The notes below the pieces were generated by a model that was given only the letters and a program-made list of their open reading frames with translations, had not been told where the DNA came from and made no database searches. Shown piece by piece: positions 1-11,974 of a DNA stretch of 64,000 nt. The stretch's first letter is position 1. Each line of letters begins with the position of its first letter. The position numbers were made by a program, and so were the translations under genes. The stretch comes from Coriolopsis trogii (lineage: Eukaryota > Basidiomycota > Agaricomycetes > Polyporales > Polyporaceae): contig JAHYIO010000006.1 in NCBI GenBank assembly GCA_020543525.1, forward strand, positions 1,364,001 through 1,428,000, in the 5' to 3' direction.

Positions 1-713
1 AGGCGTCCACATGTTCATAACGATATGGGGGGAGAGCACACGCACCTGTCTCGGAAATGAGCAGAAAAGCGGAAAGATACCAGTTTGGTTTGTCCGTGCT
101 GCTCGGCAAACAACCAAATAGTCGCATGAACCCCGCGTTGGAGTCTTGCTCGGGATATGAACGTAAGCTGCGGATGTGCGACTCGACAGAGCAGGAGTTC
201 ACTTACACGTCAGCCCGTCCTGATAGGCGTGGACTAGGATGAATGACGGAACGACGAGCGAGATCATGAGGATGACGAGCCCGACGCATATCGGACGTTT
301 TAGCTCGTACAACGCCATGGTTCGTGCGACCAGTATGACTGAGTTCGTGCGATGATGAGGTTGGCTTCTTCGTTGAGAAGGTGCTCAGGAAAGGACGTAC
401 GCTCTGATAACCATGTGCCAATGGTATACTTATACGTCTGCATAACATCATCAAATTAGAACCACATCCAGCTCTAAAGGACGACTCACATCCTAGGGCC
501 TGAAGGGTCTGAGAGTCGTGGATACTGTACTAGGAATAGAACGTGAGTAGATATGTCGTCATACGCAGGGTGAACTGACCAAACTGTTTCCTGCTCACGG
601 GACCGTCGGTCCGGTTTTGTGATCGAGTATATCATGCTCATGCACGGAAGGTCGCACAGTTGGCTACTCTCTCGCTCTCACCACTCACGTCCTTCACCTG
701 TAGAGAATATAGC
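1..713. other. Intergenic, no gene seen
   Basis: Only short open stretches without recognisable motifs, good splice signals or coding bias are present. The last few hundred bases should hold the promoter and 5' leader of the dehydrogenase starting at 714. No TATA-like box stands out. Confidence 0.6.
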
Positions 714-1840
714 ATGGCTGCTACACGTGTCCGCGTCGCGATTCTGGACGACTACCAAAACGTCGCATTCAAGTTCGCAGATTGGTCCGGCATCCGCGAC
801 CGCCTCGAAATCGACTCCTTTCCTGACACCACAAACGACGAAGACGTCCTCGCAAAGAGACTCGAGCCGTACACTATCATCTGCACTATGCGCGAGCGCA
901 CGAAATTCCCCGCGTCCCTTCTCGACAGGCTTCCAAATCTGCGCTTGATCACCACGACGGGGCCGTACAACGCGAGCATCAACGTCGCGCATGCGAAGAA
1001 AAAGGGCATCACCGTCTGCGGCACGGGTAGCAAGGGCAACTCGACCCTGGAGCACATCTGGGCCCTGATCCTGGCCACCGCGCGGCACATTGCCATCGAA
1101 GACGCGCGCGTGAAGGCGAGCGCTGTCCCCTGGCAAGCTACTGTGCCCATGGGGCTTGCAACCAGGACTCTCGGACTCGTGGGCGTGGGCAAGTTGGGTG
1201 CTGCGACTGCGAAGGTGAGTTTGTACTCGGCTATACGGGACTGGACGTGCACAGCGGAACTACTGACCAACGATCTTCTTCCCAGATTGCGCAGGCCTTC
1301 GGGATGGAAGTCATAGGCTGGTCCCCGAACCTCACGCCGAAGCGTGCAGCGAGTGCGGGCGTTGGGTTTGTCTCGACGAAGGAGGAGCTGTTCAAGCGAA
1401 GCGACATCGTCTCGGTCCATATGGTTCTGTCCGAGCGGTCGCGAGGCATGATCACCGCCGCCGACCTGGAGCTGATGAAGCCGACAGCATTCTTCATCAA
1501 CACCTCGCGCGGGCCGCTCGTCGACGAGAAGGCACTTGTCGAGGTGCTGAAGGCCAAGCGTATTGCGGGGGCGGGGCTAGACGTGTTCGATGATGAACCA
1601 TTGCCGCTGGCCCATCCGATCCGGAAGCTTGACAACGTTACCCTGAGTCCTCATACGGGCTATGTCAGTGACTCGAACTATGAAGTGCGTGTTTATGATG
1701 ATCTCATAGCGCTAGAGGTTGTGGCGACTTATGACCAATGACAGGCTTTCTGGGGACATACAGTGGAGAATATGGCAGGCTTCCTTGACGGAAAACCGAC
1801 GCGTGTTATCGGTGCTGAGTCCGATGCACGTTACCGCTGA
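714..1840 (+). CDS. D-isomer-specific 2-hydroxyacid dehydrogenase (NAD-binding)
   Basis: Exons 714-1214, 1286-1684 and 1745-1840 join in frame to a 331-residue protein, a normal family length. The Rossmann glycine motif GVGKLG lies at residues 157-162. The catalytic trio of the D-2-hydroxyacid dehydrogenase family is visible: Arg242 in NTSRGPLVDE, Glu271 in DDEPLP and His290 in SPHTGY. Members interconvert 2-keto acids and D-2-hydroxy acids with NAD(P)H. The closest architecture is the phosphoglycerate dehydrogenase-like or hydroxypyruvate/glyoxylate reductase-like group, but the substrate cannot be read from sequence. The third exon restores the expected C-terminal helix (FWGHTVENM), which supports the second intron. 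The ATG at 714 is preferred over upstream in-frame codons because it places the N-terminal strand (VRVAILDDY) directly after the start. No signal peptide is seen, so it is probably cytosolic. Confidence 0.9.
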
Positions 1841-1999
1841 AGAGCCTTGGCTTGGTGAAAGCCGCTCAAGAGATGCTCCAGTAATGTGTTTGTATGTCAC
1901 CAATGGTATTGCAATATCCTCTTCAGTGTCGAGTCGGAAGTGACACCAAAGACAAACGTATCTATGTACCTCGGCCAGCAATCTGTCAACGTTGTTACG

Positions 2000-3064
2000 C
2001 TTCTGATAGCCCCTGGATGCTCTTGCTTAGTATGACACATGTGCATTATTTGAGCACGTACTGGCTAGTCGCGAGTCGGTCTTGACCTTCATATTGTCCC
2101 AGTATTGGTTGTTCAATTGAGCGACGAGCTGTTGCTGAGATAGATGTGCGACGATGCCTGCTTTCAAGCAAGAAACGCATCTGTCCGTTTAGGCGCTGTT
2201 TCTTCTCGCCTCTTCCGCCCTCTGAGAGTGTCTCCACCATAGTAACGTAGCAGGTATGTAGAAGTCTGGCCCAGGCTGGAGTCGTGAACGGAGAGACGGT
2301 GTAGCGGAGGCCCCGTGTGGTCGATGTCTCGTCGGGCGAAATTCCATGAGATTGGAGCAGGGCTTCGTATATGGCCTGATTACGAAGCGCGTGACACAGA
2401 GAGAAGAAGGCTTGGCTTCCCCGGGCGGCGGCACTGGTTCAGCCTTAGAAGGGGTTTCGTACGTAGAGGTAGGAACGAGCTGTTGAGTAGTGATGCTTGA
2501 CGGTGACGACTCTTGGGGAACCGTTGGTGGTGACTCATAGAAGTCCCGTAGGACATTACCAGAGGATGATACTTCCATAGGAAACTTCCACTCTGCAAGT
2601 GGGCGAAGAGCTTGCAACTCGTAGAAGTCGGCGTATAACTTCATGACGCTGTTTCTCTCGCTCAGACGGCGACGCAGAGGAAGCGCGGCGATGATGGACC
2701 TGACATCCTTGAGGTGGTCTTCGAAGCTTAAGCCGTCGTCACTGAACCATCGCATCAGTGATTCAGCTGGACATCGAAAACGAATTCGACTGAACTCACG
2801 ACAGTTCGTCCAGCTTCTTGAAGAGATTGACAAGACCCTTTGCATCCAGCAAAGTGATCTCGTCAACCTCTATAGGCCCCTTGCGCTTATGGGTGCTGTG
2901 CTAGATAGAAGTGTCCCGTGCGACTGTGACAGTGTCCTTCAAGAGAGTAGTGAGTAGGACGATATCTCGTTGTATGTTTGCGGCCGTTTCAGACGTCTCT
3001 GATTGTAGCGGGAAGAAGCCAGTCGCGGATGGTGGGTTCGAAGTTCTGGGTTGATGGTCCGCCA
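2000..3064 (-). pseudogene. Broken, truncated copy of the unknown gene at 21817-24042
   Basis: Read on the minus strand, this stretch matches the 5' half of the gene at 21817-24042: the start (MADHQPRTS against MTDHLSRTP), the ETAANIxRDIVLLTTLLK block, the block WFSDxGLSFEDHLK, and the block around FYIPATL. It is damaged. About 160 nt present in the other copy after LLTTLLK are missing. An in-frame stop follows ARDTSI. The junction into the WFSD block is out of frame, and about 40 nt are lost near 2140. Everything downstream of the first splice region is absent, with similarity ending about 160 bases from the stop of the neighbouring dehydrogenase. I infer a dispersed duplicate that decayed. 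A functional short protein is unlikely. Confidence 0.75.
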
Positions 3065-3849
3065 TCGAGGTCAAGAACGACCAGCTCGCCCCTGAGCGCC
3101 CAAACATCACTTCGCTCGTATCTGAGATAAGCAAATGAAATATCTTCGGCTTGTCCGGAAGATGTAACTGTCAATATACGTCAATTTTATAGTCTCACAA
3201 CATCCACCCCGCCGGGGCCAGTCATCTAGACCGACATTGCAAAGGCCATCTGCAGGCAGGATATGACCTGCGTTAGGGGGAAGCGTTGAATCCCTCTTGG
3301 TTGCGGCCGTAGGGATATTGACACAGATTGGGCTCACAAGTTAGTACGCCTTCGGTGGCATGTATGTGGTTTCTCGCCGCTTGGTAGCTCATGACGTATG
3401 CACTGCGACAGGGTGATTCGAGAACATCAGCTTGGGTTCAAATTGATACCATTGTTCATGGTGGACGTACGCGTCAATCTCTAAGTAGCCGCGAGCAATC
3501 CTCCGTTGACAACTACATACCCGATACCGCAACTCCATGTGGTTGGCTAGCCTCAGAATGCGAGTTTCGTCAGCACGTTCAGTGACACGAAAAGCGCGGC
3601 GTATGTCACCGACGCAACAAGTAGGTAACGAAGTCGCGGCCGAGGATGATCGAAGCGCTCGCAATCGAGTTTGTGATGTCGCGGACCTCCTTACCTCAAT
3701 GGACCGCTTGGAAGTGACGTACGAACGTGTGGCCACACCGTCTTTCGCGTGCATCAAATGTTAGTTTGATCGCTTTTCCATTGCACACGTGTCTGTTAAT
3801 CACTTCAGATGAGCGTATATGTAGCGTACACTTACCGAAGTGCTCACCA
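3065..3849. other. Intergenic, no gene supported
   Basis: Holds the 5' flank of the broken copy and the 3' flank of RRP46. A minus-strand open stretch at 3389-3757 has no recognisable domain and no paralogue in the window, so it is not called. Confidence 0.5.
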
Positions 3850-4730
3850 TCATATTTCCACCTTGTCATCATCTACGTCCATCGCACCCGCCAGAGGTTC
3901 ACTTTTCCCTACGTCGTCAACAGCTACCTCTCCACCACCGGAGCTTATGCTCGCCTTCATCGCTTGCCAGACTTGTTGCGCACCCTTTTCCGCGAGTTTG
4001 CGAGCTCTGGCTAGTTCAGTTACGTCGAAAGGAGCAGAAGTCGTATAGTTTGTCCACAGAAGCGAGGAGGGCGGAACATCAGACGAAGCAGCATCGGCGA
4101 GTAGTGAGGAGAACAAGAATGCAAAGCAGCCGCTCCCCGATAGCCTTGACAGCTCCGCCTCTTCAGGATCGAGAATGAGCTCCTCGTCGTTGAACTGAAG
4201 ACGTCCCACAGCTACCGCGCATACGACGCCCCGCATGGGTATTGAGCCTGCGTTGATGAGTGCGGCGGTCGTGGCGTTGACCAAGCTCGCGGTAAGACTC
4301 GCGTTCCAGCCACGTCCAGCACTTCCGAGGCCGGTGCCGCTCTCAGAGCCGCACAATGCTTGACCTACGATCTGAATGAGGGTGCGCGGGTGGTGCGAGA
4401 GGAAGAGGGATGGGGTGAAGATTGTCTTGAGGGTAGCGGCGAGGGCTTTTGAATCTGTGCCGGCGATAGCGGCAAGAGGACGGATTTGGACGTCCAAGGT
4501 CGCTTGAGAGGGGTTTTCTTGGGCTGGACGGACCTCTATGGGTCCAGAGATTGACGCGAGCGACGTCGTTTGACCTGCTCTTTGCGTTTGTGCGTAACTC
4601 GACTGTGCAAGCATACAGTGTACTCACCGAAGCCGAACCTCGCAGACCCGTCCACCCTGTCCAGCCCCTCGTAGACGACAGAGATGGGTCTCGTCTGGTC
4701 GGTCTGTCTCCCAGCAGTGCGCGTAGGCAT
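3850..4730 (-). CDS. RRP46: Exosome complex RNase PH-like subunit RRP46 (EXOSC5 type)
   Basis: Exon 1 4730-4628 and exon 2 4574-3850, separated by a 53-nt intron, give 275 residues. The protein opens with the RNase PH-fold signature DGSARFGFG followed by TTSLASISGPIEVRP, then a second block HPRTLIQIV and the region ASLTASLVNATTAALINAGSIPMRG. This order matches Rrp46/EXOSC5 rather than the longer Rrp41, Rrp42, Rrp43 or Rrp45 subunits. In eukaryotes this protein is a catalytically inert member of the six-subunit ring of the RNA exosome, which processes and degrades RNA 3' to 5' in nucleus and cytoplasm. An acidic tail (MDVDDDK) ends the protein. The gene is divergent from the membrane protein at 4901 with about 170 nt between start codons. 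Confidence 0.85.
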
Positions 4731-4900
4731 TTTGTTGCAAACACGAGGATGAGGTCTAGAAACAAGCTTTCCGAAGCGCCCATGCGCGATGATGACCGGC
4801 GACCGCGACTGTGAGCTGATTATAGCAGCCTCCTCATGACATCGTCGCAAGGCGGACGTCGCCTGCACGGCACCACAACGCAACTATCCCTGTAACCTCC
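4731..4900. promoter_or_regulatory. Short bidirectional promoter region
   Basis: The RRP46 start (minus strand) and the family A copy 1 start (plus strand) face away from each other across 170 nt, so both 5' leaders and core promoters must lie here. No clear TATA box is visible. Confidence 0.5.
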
Positions 4901-5776
4901 ATGTCCAGCTCGACCGCCGCCGCGGCTTCGACAACCTCCAGCACCGACTCCGACGGTGGTGACTCGGACTCTGGCAGCAGCTTCCTCACCGTCGGCGGTT
5001 CTACGCTCATCCTCGTTTTCCTTGCCATTGGACTATTCCTTGGTGGACTGCTGGTAATGTTCTCGATGCGCCGATATATGATCTCGCACAGGCGGAGGAA
5101 CAGAGATTGGCGGAGGGAACTCCGGCGTTGGGATTGGGAGGAAGGCCGGCTCGTGCCCCTGACGAGTGTCCCGTCGCAGACAGACTACGGAGACCTAGAG
5201 CAGCCAGAGCTTTGGAATGCATACAGCCGGAGCTCGAAAGGCGATAGGTGGGAGGACATCCAGGTACGCTGTGCTCCCCCAGTATCTTCATATGTCTCTG
5301 CATCCAACACCTCCCTCTCGTTCATTCGTCAGCCTATCGGCGTCAGGCTAGGGTACAAAGATGCAATGGCTTCACCTCGAGGGCGAGATTGCGACCACTT
5401 TGCCATTCCTGCTGCGACCGGAAACTCTCCAAGCACCGCGCGCGCCGACCCCGGATTCTTTCACGCTTTCCGTGTGGGCTTGCACGACACTGTCGTCCAG
5501 ATCAACGCTCTACGATCAGCGCTCCGACGAACAGCTGCACGGCCATCTTCGGTCCGAACAGACTCCCCACCCTCGTCATCCCCTATAACGGCCAGTCCGA
5601 TTGTGACTGCCGACCCACCTTCCTGTGCACACGTCGTGCTTGCCATCGCCATGCCGGCACAGAAGCCATGTTTCGACGGCGTGCCACTGTACGCACTGGG
5701 TATCGCGAAGGTCAAGTGGGACGGCGGTCCGCTCGAGGGTGCATCACAAGATGTCGCACGGAACGTCTCAGCTTGA
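4901..5776 (+). CDS. Single-pass membrane protein, family A copy 1
   Basis: Exons 4901-5263 and 5333-5776 give 268 residues. The N-terminus is Ser/Ala/Asp-rich without a signal peptide. One hydrophobic helix follows (about residues 32-55, TLILVFLAIGLFLGGLLVMF) and then a basic stretch (RRYMISHRRR), implying an outside N-terminus and a cytosolic tail. The tail contains QPELW and ends with the block VVLAIAMP followed by LGIAKV. Three other genes in this window (9249, 43761 minus, 63489 minus) share the plan and a phase-0 intron just before a P-[IL]-[AG] motif. I recognise no characterised domain; the function is unknown. An open frame runs through the 69-nt intron, so retention would also be in frame. 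Confidence 0.7.
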   Translation: MSSSTAAAASTTSSTDSDGGDSDSGSSFLTVGGSTLILVFLAIGLFLGGLLVMFSMRRYMISHRRRNRDWRRELRRWDWEEGRLVPLTSVPSQTDYGDLEQPELWNAYSRSSKGDRWEDIQVRCAPPVSSYVSASNTSLSFIRQPIGVRLGYKDAMASPRGRDCDHFAIPAATGNSPSTARADPGFFHAFRVGLHDTVVQINALRSALRRTAARPSSVRTDSPPSSSPITASPIVTADPPSCAHVVLAIAMPAQKPCFDGVPLYALGIAKVKWDGGPLEGASQDVARNVSA

Positions 5777-6346
5777 TTGGTGATGATTTCGTTGCTCCGG
5801 CTAGACTGACCGTTAAGAACAGATACTGTACTCTATTATGGAATTACGCACTACACCGCCGCATCACGACATTGTATGTACACGTAGCGAAACATCCACA
5901 TCTCCTCATCAGTGTTGTCAATCAGTTTGATGGCATCCAAGACTTCGACACGGACACCACGGTGAGTGGGTGGCGAGCTCCCTCCTTCGTTTGTACCACC
6001 TCCATACGGTGGTAAACTCGCATTTCCCGCCAGAACGACTTGTGGGCCCAGTGCTCCAGCAGCAGGCTGCCATTATATTCTTCGCAGGCTGGTCTCGTAC
6101 GGTTCATTCTTGTGCAGGCGCGGAAGGGTCCTCTCGGCGCGGTTGCTAGATTTTGTTTGGTCAGCGGGCTACATCCAGAAGGGGTTGGATCTCATAGGTG
6201 TGTAATGCTCTTTCGCTTTGACATTCGTCATGACTGTCATCTCATCTAATTGGGTTCCCATTATGTTAACACGTTGTATCCCAGATAGCACGACCGCCGC
6301 AGCGAACACACAGACATAATACTTGAGCGACCGTCCCTGCTGAACG
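5777..6346. other. Intergenic between tandem plus-strand genes
   Basis: About 570 nt carrying the 3' flank of family A copy 1 and the presumed promoter of the DUF6533 gene. Nothing else was recognised. Confidence 0.5.
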
Positions 6347-8038
6347 ATGAGCCTTCTCATGTCCCTTCCTGTCCCACTCGAAGAGCTTCGTCCGCTCTTG
6401 GCCAATGCAGACGTGTGAGTGGTCTCGCATACGGGACACACTTGGTGCTGAGTTCTCTCCCTAAGCGCGTTCCTGGTCTCCTGCGCGGCTACAGGTGTGT
6501 ACACTGCCAACGCAGATCCGCTACGGAAAGCGATGCTAATTTACATGGATCCTTGATTCTCAGCTCTTGTCTTCTACGAGCACATCATCACCATTGGGGT
6601 GGAAGTTCGTCAGATATGGAAGCGAGACATTTCAGGAGCAACAATCCTGTTCATACTCACTCGTTACATCACGCTCCTGGATCGCATATTCGTCCTCGTC
6701 AGTCTCTCCTCGATACATTCCATCAACGTAAGCAACAATCCTCTTCCGCGTAAACATTGTGACTGACTATGGTGTAGAGGTTAGTGGATTGAGGATAGAA
6801 GCGGGCAGGATCGCTCAGACTGCATACAGTTGTAGGGTCATAACATGGCTGCAGGCGGTGACGACCTCGGTGTTGATCGTGGTCATGGCTGGTAAGCATC
6901 CGCTCTTCACCTATGCCTCTATGCGCCCTGATCTACAGTCATGTTGATGCTTCAGCGACCGCTGGCGTACGGGTATATGCCCTCTGGAACAGAGATATCC
7001 GCATGTTCTGCATCGTTCTGCTTTCCGGGATGTTTCCTGCATTTACAAACTTTGTGAGTCTATATTTGGGGACTTCTTGGGTGTCGATAAGAACGAGATG
7101 CGTACAGTTCTTCCGTGGTGCATCGGCGGCCTACATTATACCCACCAACCTCTATTCATGTCAGTCCGCTCCATGGGCTATGTCGGCATCGCTGTATAAG
7201 GAGTGTGAGGCAGAGCGCGGTTTGCAGCACACTTTTGCCATTCTGATGAAGCCTTCAAACAGTGTCGATAGCGACCCGATTGATTGCTATTTTATCGGAC
7301 GGCTTGGTCGTCGTGTTAACCTGGCTCAAGACGTATCGAGTATTTGTCCTGACCCGCAAGCTCAAGTTTCAAACCAACTTCTCCACTCTTCTCCTGCGAG
7401 ATGGTGAGCTGATATCCTCACACCTACGAGCATGTACCTGACTATCTTCGACAGGCACCATATACTTCCTGTGCGTTGTCACTGTTGGCCCGATTGATTG
7501 TGAGATTGATTTTAATGGCAGGGCGGTCTGTATCCTCAACCTCGTCGCCTTGGCTTATATCATGAACGCCGTAAGTCCTCCGTCTTGACGACGTACTCGA
7601 TTACCATTATTCAGCACTTCATCAGGGCTCAAACCTCATGAACGACATGATCGTGACGTATGTCGTTCATTCCGCGAAGTGGTTATAGCCTTGACAGTGC
7701 AATACTGATGACACTACAGGTTGAGCTCCATGCTCATGGCCCGCTTCCTCCTGAACCTCCGTGACGAGCGTAGCCGGGGCGACATCTTGGCGACGTCCAT
7801 GTCTGGGTCCGACCGCCCCATGTCAAGCTCGATAAGATTCAACACCACATTGCTCGATTCGATGGGCGGGAGTGTCGGCATGACCGATGCAATGTCGACC
7901 ATCGACGAGCACTACGATGAGAACGTTGGCGCGGCTTTCGATAACGTCACTGCTCAAGAACTCGAACGATGCCGGGATAACGACAAGAGGGACCTGAAGG
8001 GGATCTTGGGGATGGAGGAGGAGACGATGTGGGTATAG
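6347..8038 (+). CDS. DUF6533-type multi-pass membrane protein
   Basis: Eleven exons close in frame to 374 residues: 6347-6414, 6466-6494, 6564-6727, 6780-6891, 6956-7053, 7108-7204, 7263-7403, 7455-7470, 7522-7570, 7626-7657 and 7720-8038. The first helix and the domain hallmark (ALVFYEHIITIGVEVRQIWK) match the N-terminal DUF6533 signature of basidiomycete membrane proteins. Later blocks fit the family: CRVITWLQ, LRVYALWNRD-like VRVYALWNRD, SDGLVVVLTWLKTYR, RDGTIYFL and MARFLLNLRDE. Seven hydrophobic segments are expected and the tail is hydrophilic and cytosolic. The family is large in Agaricomycetes and has no established function; receptor- or sensor-like roles are only speculation. Several exons are tiny (29, 16 and 32 nt), so automated models may be wrong here. 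The exon 6/7 junction is the least certain. Confidence 0.8.
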
Positions 8039-9248
8039 GTGTTGGCTGGTCATGGGGCTCCCGTGCGTCGAAGGGGATTTGTACGAATACTGTGAGTTCG
8101 CTCTTGTTTCCTGTATGAGCTCGTCATGACAAATTTTGTTATCTCGTGGCAATCCGTCTTCAGGTGGATGCGCGAATCATGTCTGTGACGCAGAACGAAA
8201 CGATACTTCAGCCCAACGCTGGATGCTTTCGCGTCGGTGGATGTGCGATACCGAGGCCCACCAGGCAACTGGTCCTCAGCGAGATGCGACAGCTCTAGAG
8301 GCTGGGGCCGAGGAGGGTGGATGGTTGTCGACTACTCGTTGAAGCGCGCGTATCACTTGGAGGAGTCATCTCGAGTCATTAGGTTCCAAGCGCCTACGCT
8401 GGCGCGTGACTAACATTATCCTAGCTCTTTCCTTCGTTCTCCCCTGCCTTCCGACACTCACCTAGTTGAGGCCCCATATCTCTTTCTATCGCCACGCCAC
8501 GCCTTGACATCTCTTCCTACGCTGTCATCGGAGCGCAGCTCTTCCTCTGTACGCAGCTCCACGCAGCATTCTAAAACTATTGAGTACTAGCTCCACAGTC
8601 GCTCGAAGGCCAATTCGAAGCAACTTGTTTTACGTCGAACCGCGCGTGCAAGAGCGTATCTGCTACTTCTTCCGTTCGATACAAAGTGGATCGGACCGCA
8701 TATCCACGATGCAGTCCAATTAGCACCTAGTGAAGTGACCCGCAAAGGGTCGATACGGAACGAGACACCGCCATGTCTCTGCTGCGGTATGTTTCGCAAC
8801 TGCTGGTTTGCGTTCAGTGGTGACTCATACAATACGTAACGTAGGATTGGCCGAGAAATGACTTGGGATCGCGCTAATTGTTCTATACGTCTACCCTAAA
8901 TTGGTGAATGACTCCTCAACGGACGCCTTACCTCGACGTCGACAGCCAATTTACTCAAGTAGGTCGTCGTTGCTCTGCTTCGATACGAGCACCCGTTCTC
9001 TGACCGTGTCTTTCTATGTATCGTTCTTGTTGAAGATATCCACAATGCTTTTCCTCACATCATCGCTACCAAGTCCCTTCTACCCTCTTCACATATGTCT
9101 CTGAGCTCCCGCATGTCTCGTCCGAGCTACATGTTCATGCGTGCAAGTGAACCCTTCACAGTGCGTTTACTCTACCTCTGAGATCTCACTTGTGACCTAA
9201 TGAGGCACGCTTTCCAAGAAACTACTCTCCCGACGGTCTCTCAGTCAT
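8039..9248. other. Intergenic, no gene supported
   Basis: About 1.2 kb between two plus-strand genes. An open stretch at 8136-8342 lacks any family signal. The part from 8400 on is pyrimidine-rich, as in many fungal promoters and leaders. Confidence 0.5.
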
Positions 9249-9983
9249 ATGACCGCAGAAGACCCAAATTCCGCAGGGACCGCAGGTCACTCGGACAGCC
9301 CCTCTGGCACGTCCGGTGGAAGCGGCCAAAGCCCTAGTCAATCATCATCTCACATCTCTCCCGCCATCCCCGCCGCGCTTTTCGTCGTCGTCGCCATCTC
9401 CATATCCTTCTTGGTCTGGTACAACAGGAGGTGGCGGCAACGGCATGGTCGCAGCCTGCTATCCATCCTCACCGGATCTCTCGCAAAACCGGAACTATCC
9501 GAGGTTAGACTCGACAAACACCAGGCCCTCAACGCGAGATGGGAGACATTATCGGTGAGTATGACTCGCTCCTGCTTTAGGCGAGCCTATTTCCCTCTGG
9601 GAATTGGTTGTGAGGGGTAGTGCGGTCGAAGCTGAAGACGTCGTCTTTTTGCCCTTGTTTACCAGCCCATCGCCGTCGACTTCACTTCCAAACCCGGACG
9701 CGATCACTGGCTGCTTCGGGAGAAGCAGCGCGCCATCTCACTTGCCAACGCTTCTTCATCCGTAAGAACTCAATCTGGAGATGTCGCGGGCCAACATCAG
9801 CTATTACCTCTGCGTCGGAGACAGGTCGACCTGACAGGAAGAGAAGCAGCCGGGCTCAGGGTGGCTGTCTTCGTTGCTATGCCTACGCGCACCCCGGAGC
9901 ACGACTCGGAGAGGAACGTGGGCTGTGCTTCGTCGGAGCTCGAAAGAGAGTTGTGTCTTGGTACGGTTCAAACTTCTTGTTGA
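9249..9983 (+). CDS. Single-pass membrane protein, family A copy 2
   Basis: Exons 9249-9554 and 9666-9983 give 207 residues. The N-terminus is Ser/Gly/Thr-rich (residues 1-38). One membrane helix follows (about 40-58, IPAALFVVVAISISFLVW), then a basic stop-transfer stretch (NRRWRQRHGR). The cytosolic tail shows KPELSEVRLD, the phase-0 splice site before PIAVDF, and near the end VAVFVAMP followed by LGTVQ. The same elements occur in the copies at 4901, 43761 (minus) and 63489 (minus). Without the splice the frame soon terminates, so the 111-nt intron is required to keep the conserved C-terminus. No known domain is recognised. Confidence 0.7.
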
Positions 9984-10797
9984 TCACGTTCGCTTTTCTT
10001 TGTGTCCCTGTTCCTTATTATACAGCTGTCTATTCTACTCCGCCCGGTTCTACTGGGCGAATGATGCCCGTAAAAATGACATGGGCGCGGACAATTGCTT
10101 CTGCTATACTCTTCGTTCTTGGGGAGGAGCTTGGGGCAAACCTGGGATATAGGTTAGTGAATAGGAGATGTACGTCAGGTTGTACAGTCTGTCCGACTTG
10201 TTCCATTATGCGGTCTTCCCAAGGGCAAGCCAGAGAGTTCGCTCTGGCGATTTCCTGAAGTGGGTGACTTGCACATCCTATCTGTCACTGGACTCATTCG
10301 AGAACTTCTTTACATCCTGCCTCTTCGACACCATCGTTCGGATGTACGAACAAACTCTAACGTACGCAAGCCCTAGGCACCGTTTGTATTCCCGCTTCAG
10401 GCTTACTCCTCAGGAATGAGCCTATCGTCACGCGGACCCTTTGAACTTGATTCCACTCCTCCCATGGCTCGCGCTACAGATCTTTGACTCGGGCGACGAT
10501 CAGATTGTCCAACTCCTCATCCCATGCGACGCGATCCCGGGTATCTCGGGAAGACCAGAATATGTACTGTCGACCATCGACTATTCCCCAACAATTCTCT
10601 TCACCCCTTTCTACGCGTCGACCGCTATACTCCCTGCCTAGCACCTAGGAAAGCTGGACTTCTGGGTTTCCTCATACCGTCGCAAGTTGCTGACGTTTCA
10701 CTGAAAGGTCTGTTTCCTTGGACGTGCATGAATCGACAAGTAGCCTAAGCGGGCATTCGTAGCAGCTGGTACTCATCCATCAACACTTTGCGAGTAC
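9984..10797. other. Intergenic, no gene supported
   Basis: About 810 nt. Open stretches at 10168-10419 and 10441-10641 have no motif or paralogue in the window. The right end should contain the promoter of the gene starting near 10798. Confidence 0.45.
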
Positions 10798-11974
10798 ATG
10801 ATTAGCCAACCCTGGTGGGCAAGGCTGAATCCTCGAGGTGTGTCATCGCATTGTCTCATCATTGCGGCCCCATTCAGCATCGTAACTAAATGATCATCGT
10901 TGCAACGCTACCAAACCTAAATACTACCTCTTGGGCATTGTGATGAACACTACCGCTATGTAGCCGAAGAGATGTTAAATCACGACAAGTCACATACTGT
11001 CGATGGCTCCGACTCTGATGACGACGACGGCCACGACAACGACGACATGTCAGATGGGCAAAAACACGACGGCTCAAGCAATGATGGCAGTAGTGTCTTA
11101 AATTGTGGCGCAAACGCAAAGAAAAACAATAACAATAGCAACTCGAATGAGTATGATAGCGTGAGTATTGACTCGGACCATTTGCGCACAGACGATGACA
11201 AGATAACTAAGGGTTGCATGATTTATGATTTTCGCAGTCATCAGATATTCCACGGGAGGTTTGCTCTCCTGGCGGGGAAAGGTCACCACCGCCGCATGGT
11301 TGCCAATCTATCAACGATATGGCGGGAGCTTTCGTCTACACCGGAAATTGGTCGATCTCGTCGATGACGGGAGATGGTATTCACGGGACATTCCATTTAT
11401 CTACCAGAGGCGGTCCGACAGTGGACATCACCTTCCAAGGTTTCTCCCTCACTTCAACCTGAATCAGGGATTATGTGACTGACCTCCACGTATAGGGTCG
11501 GGAGTCACCATTTTCGGTATTGTCCCATCAAGTGATTTCTCGGATCCACCGCCCGTGGCTTCGTACTCGATGGATTCAAGCGCAAAGACCAACTTGACCC
11601 TTCCGTTTGCGACGGATTGTGTACAAAATCAGATTCTCTTCGAGTCGTCGAACCTCACACAGGACACCAACCACGTCTTGACCATCAAGGTCGAATCCGC
11701 GTCCCCAAGTGCCCCCTACATCCTGGACTACATGCTCATCTGCGGATTGAACCCGAACATAGATCAAAGTGCGACTACTACTGAAACCAAGCCCAAGAGC
11801 ACGCAAGTGCAACCCATCGACTTGTTCATTCTCGCCGCGGTCATAGGAGGCACCCTGCTAATTCTGGGCTCAGGCTGTCTCGTGTGGAGATTCGTATGCG
11901 CGCCGCATCGGCGTCGAGTCAGATTCGCTCGGCCAAGTGCCGCTAGTATGCGGGAGTTTAGGCCAATGGCATGA
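10798..11974 (+). CDS. Galactose-binding-like single-pass membrane protein, copy 1
   Basis: Exons 10798-10837, 10964-11160, 11238-11439 and 11496-11974 give 305 residues. After a short first exon comes an Asp/Asn/Ser-rich stretch. The ectodomain resembles the fungal galactose-binding-like jelly-roll type, with blocks TGNWSISSMTGDGIHGTFH, VDITFQGSGVTIFGIVP and LTIKVESASPSAPYILDY. One membrane helix follows (LFILAAVIGGTLLILGSGCLVW), then a short basic tail. The tandem homologue at 13853-15636 has the same four-exon layout and a much longer cytosolic tail that is missing here. The first exon is supported by its conservation with the copy (ARL[ND]PR followed by the donor GTGTGT). No signal peptide is visible, so a further upstream exon is possible. 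Ligand unknown; cell-surface location inferred. Confidence 0.6.
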
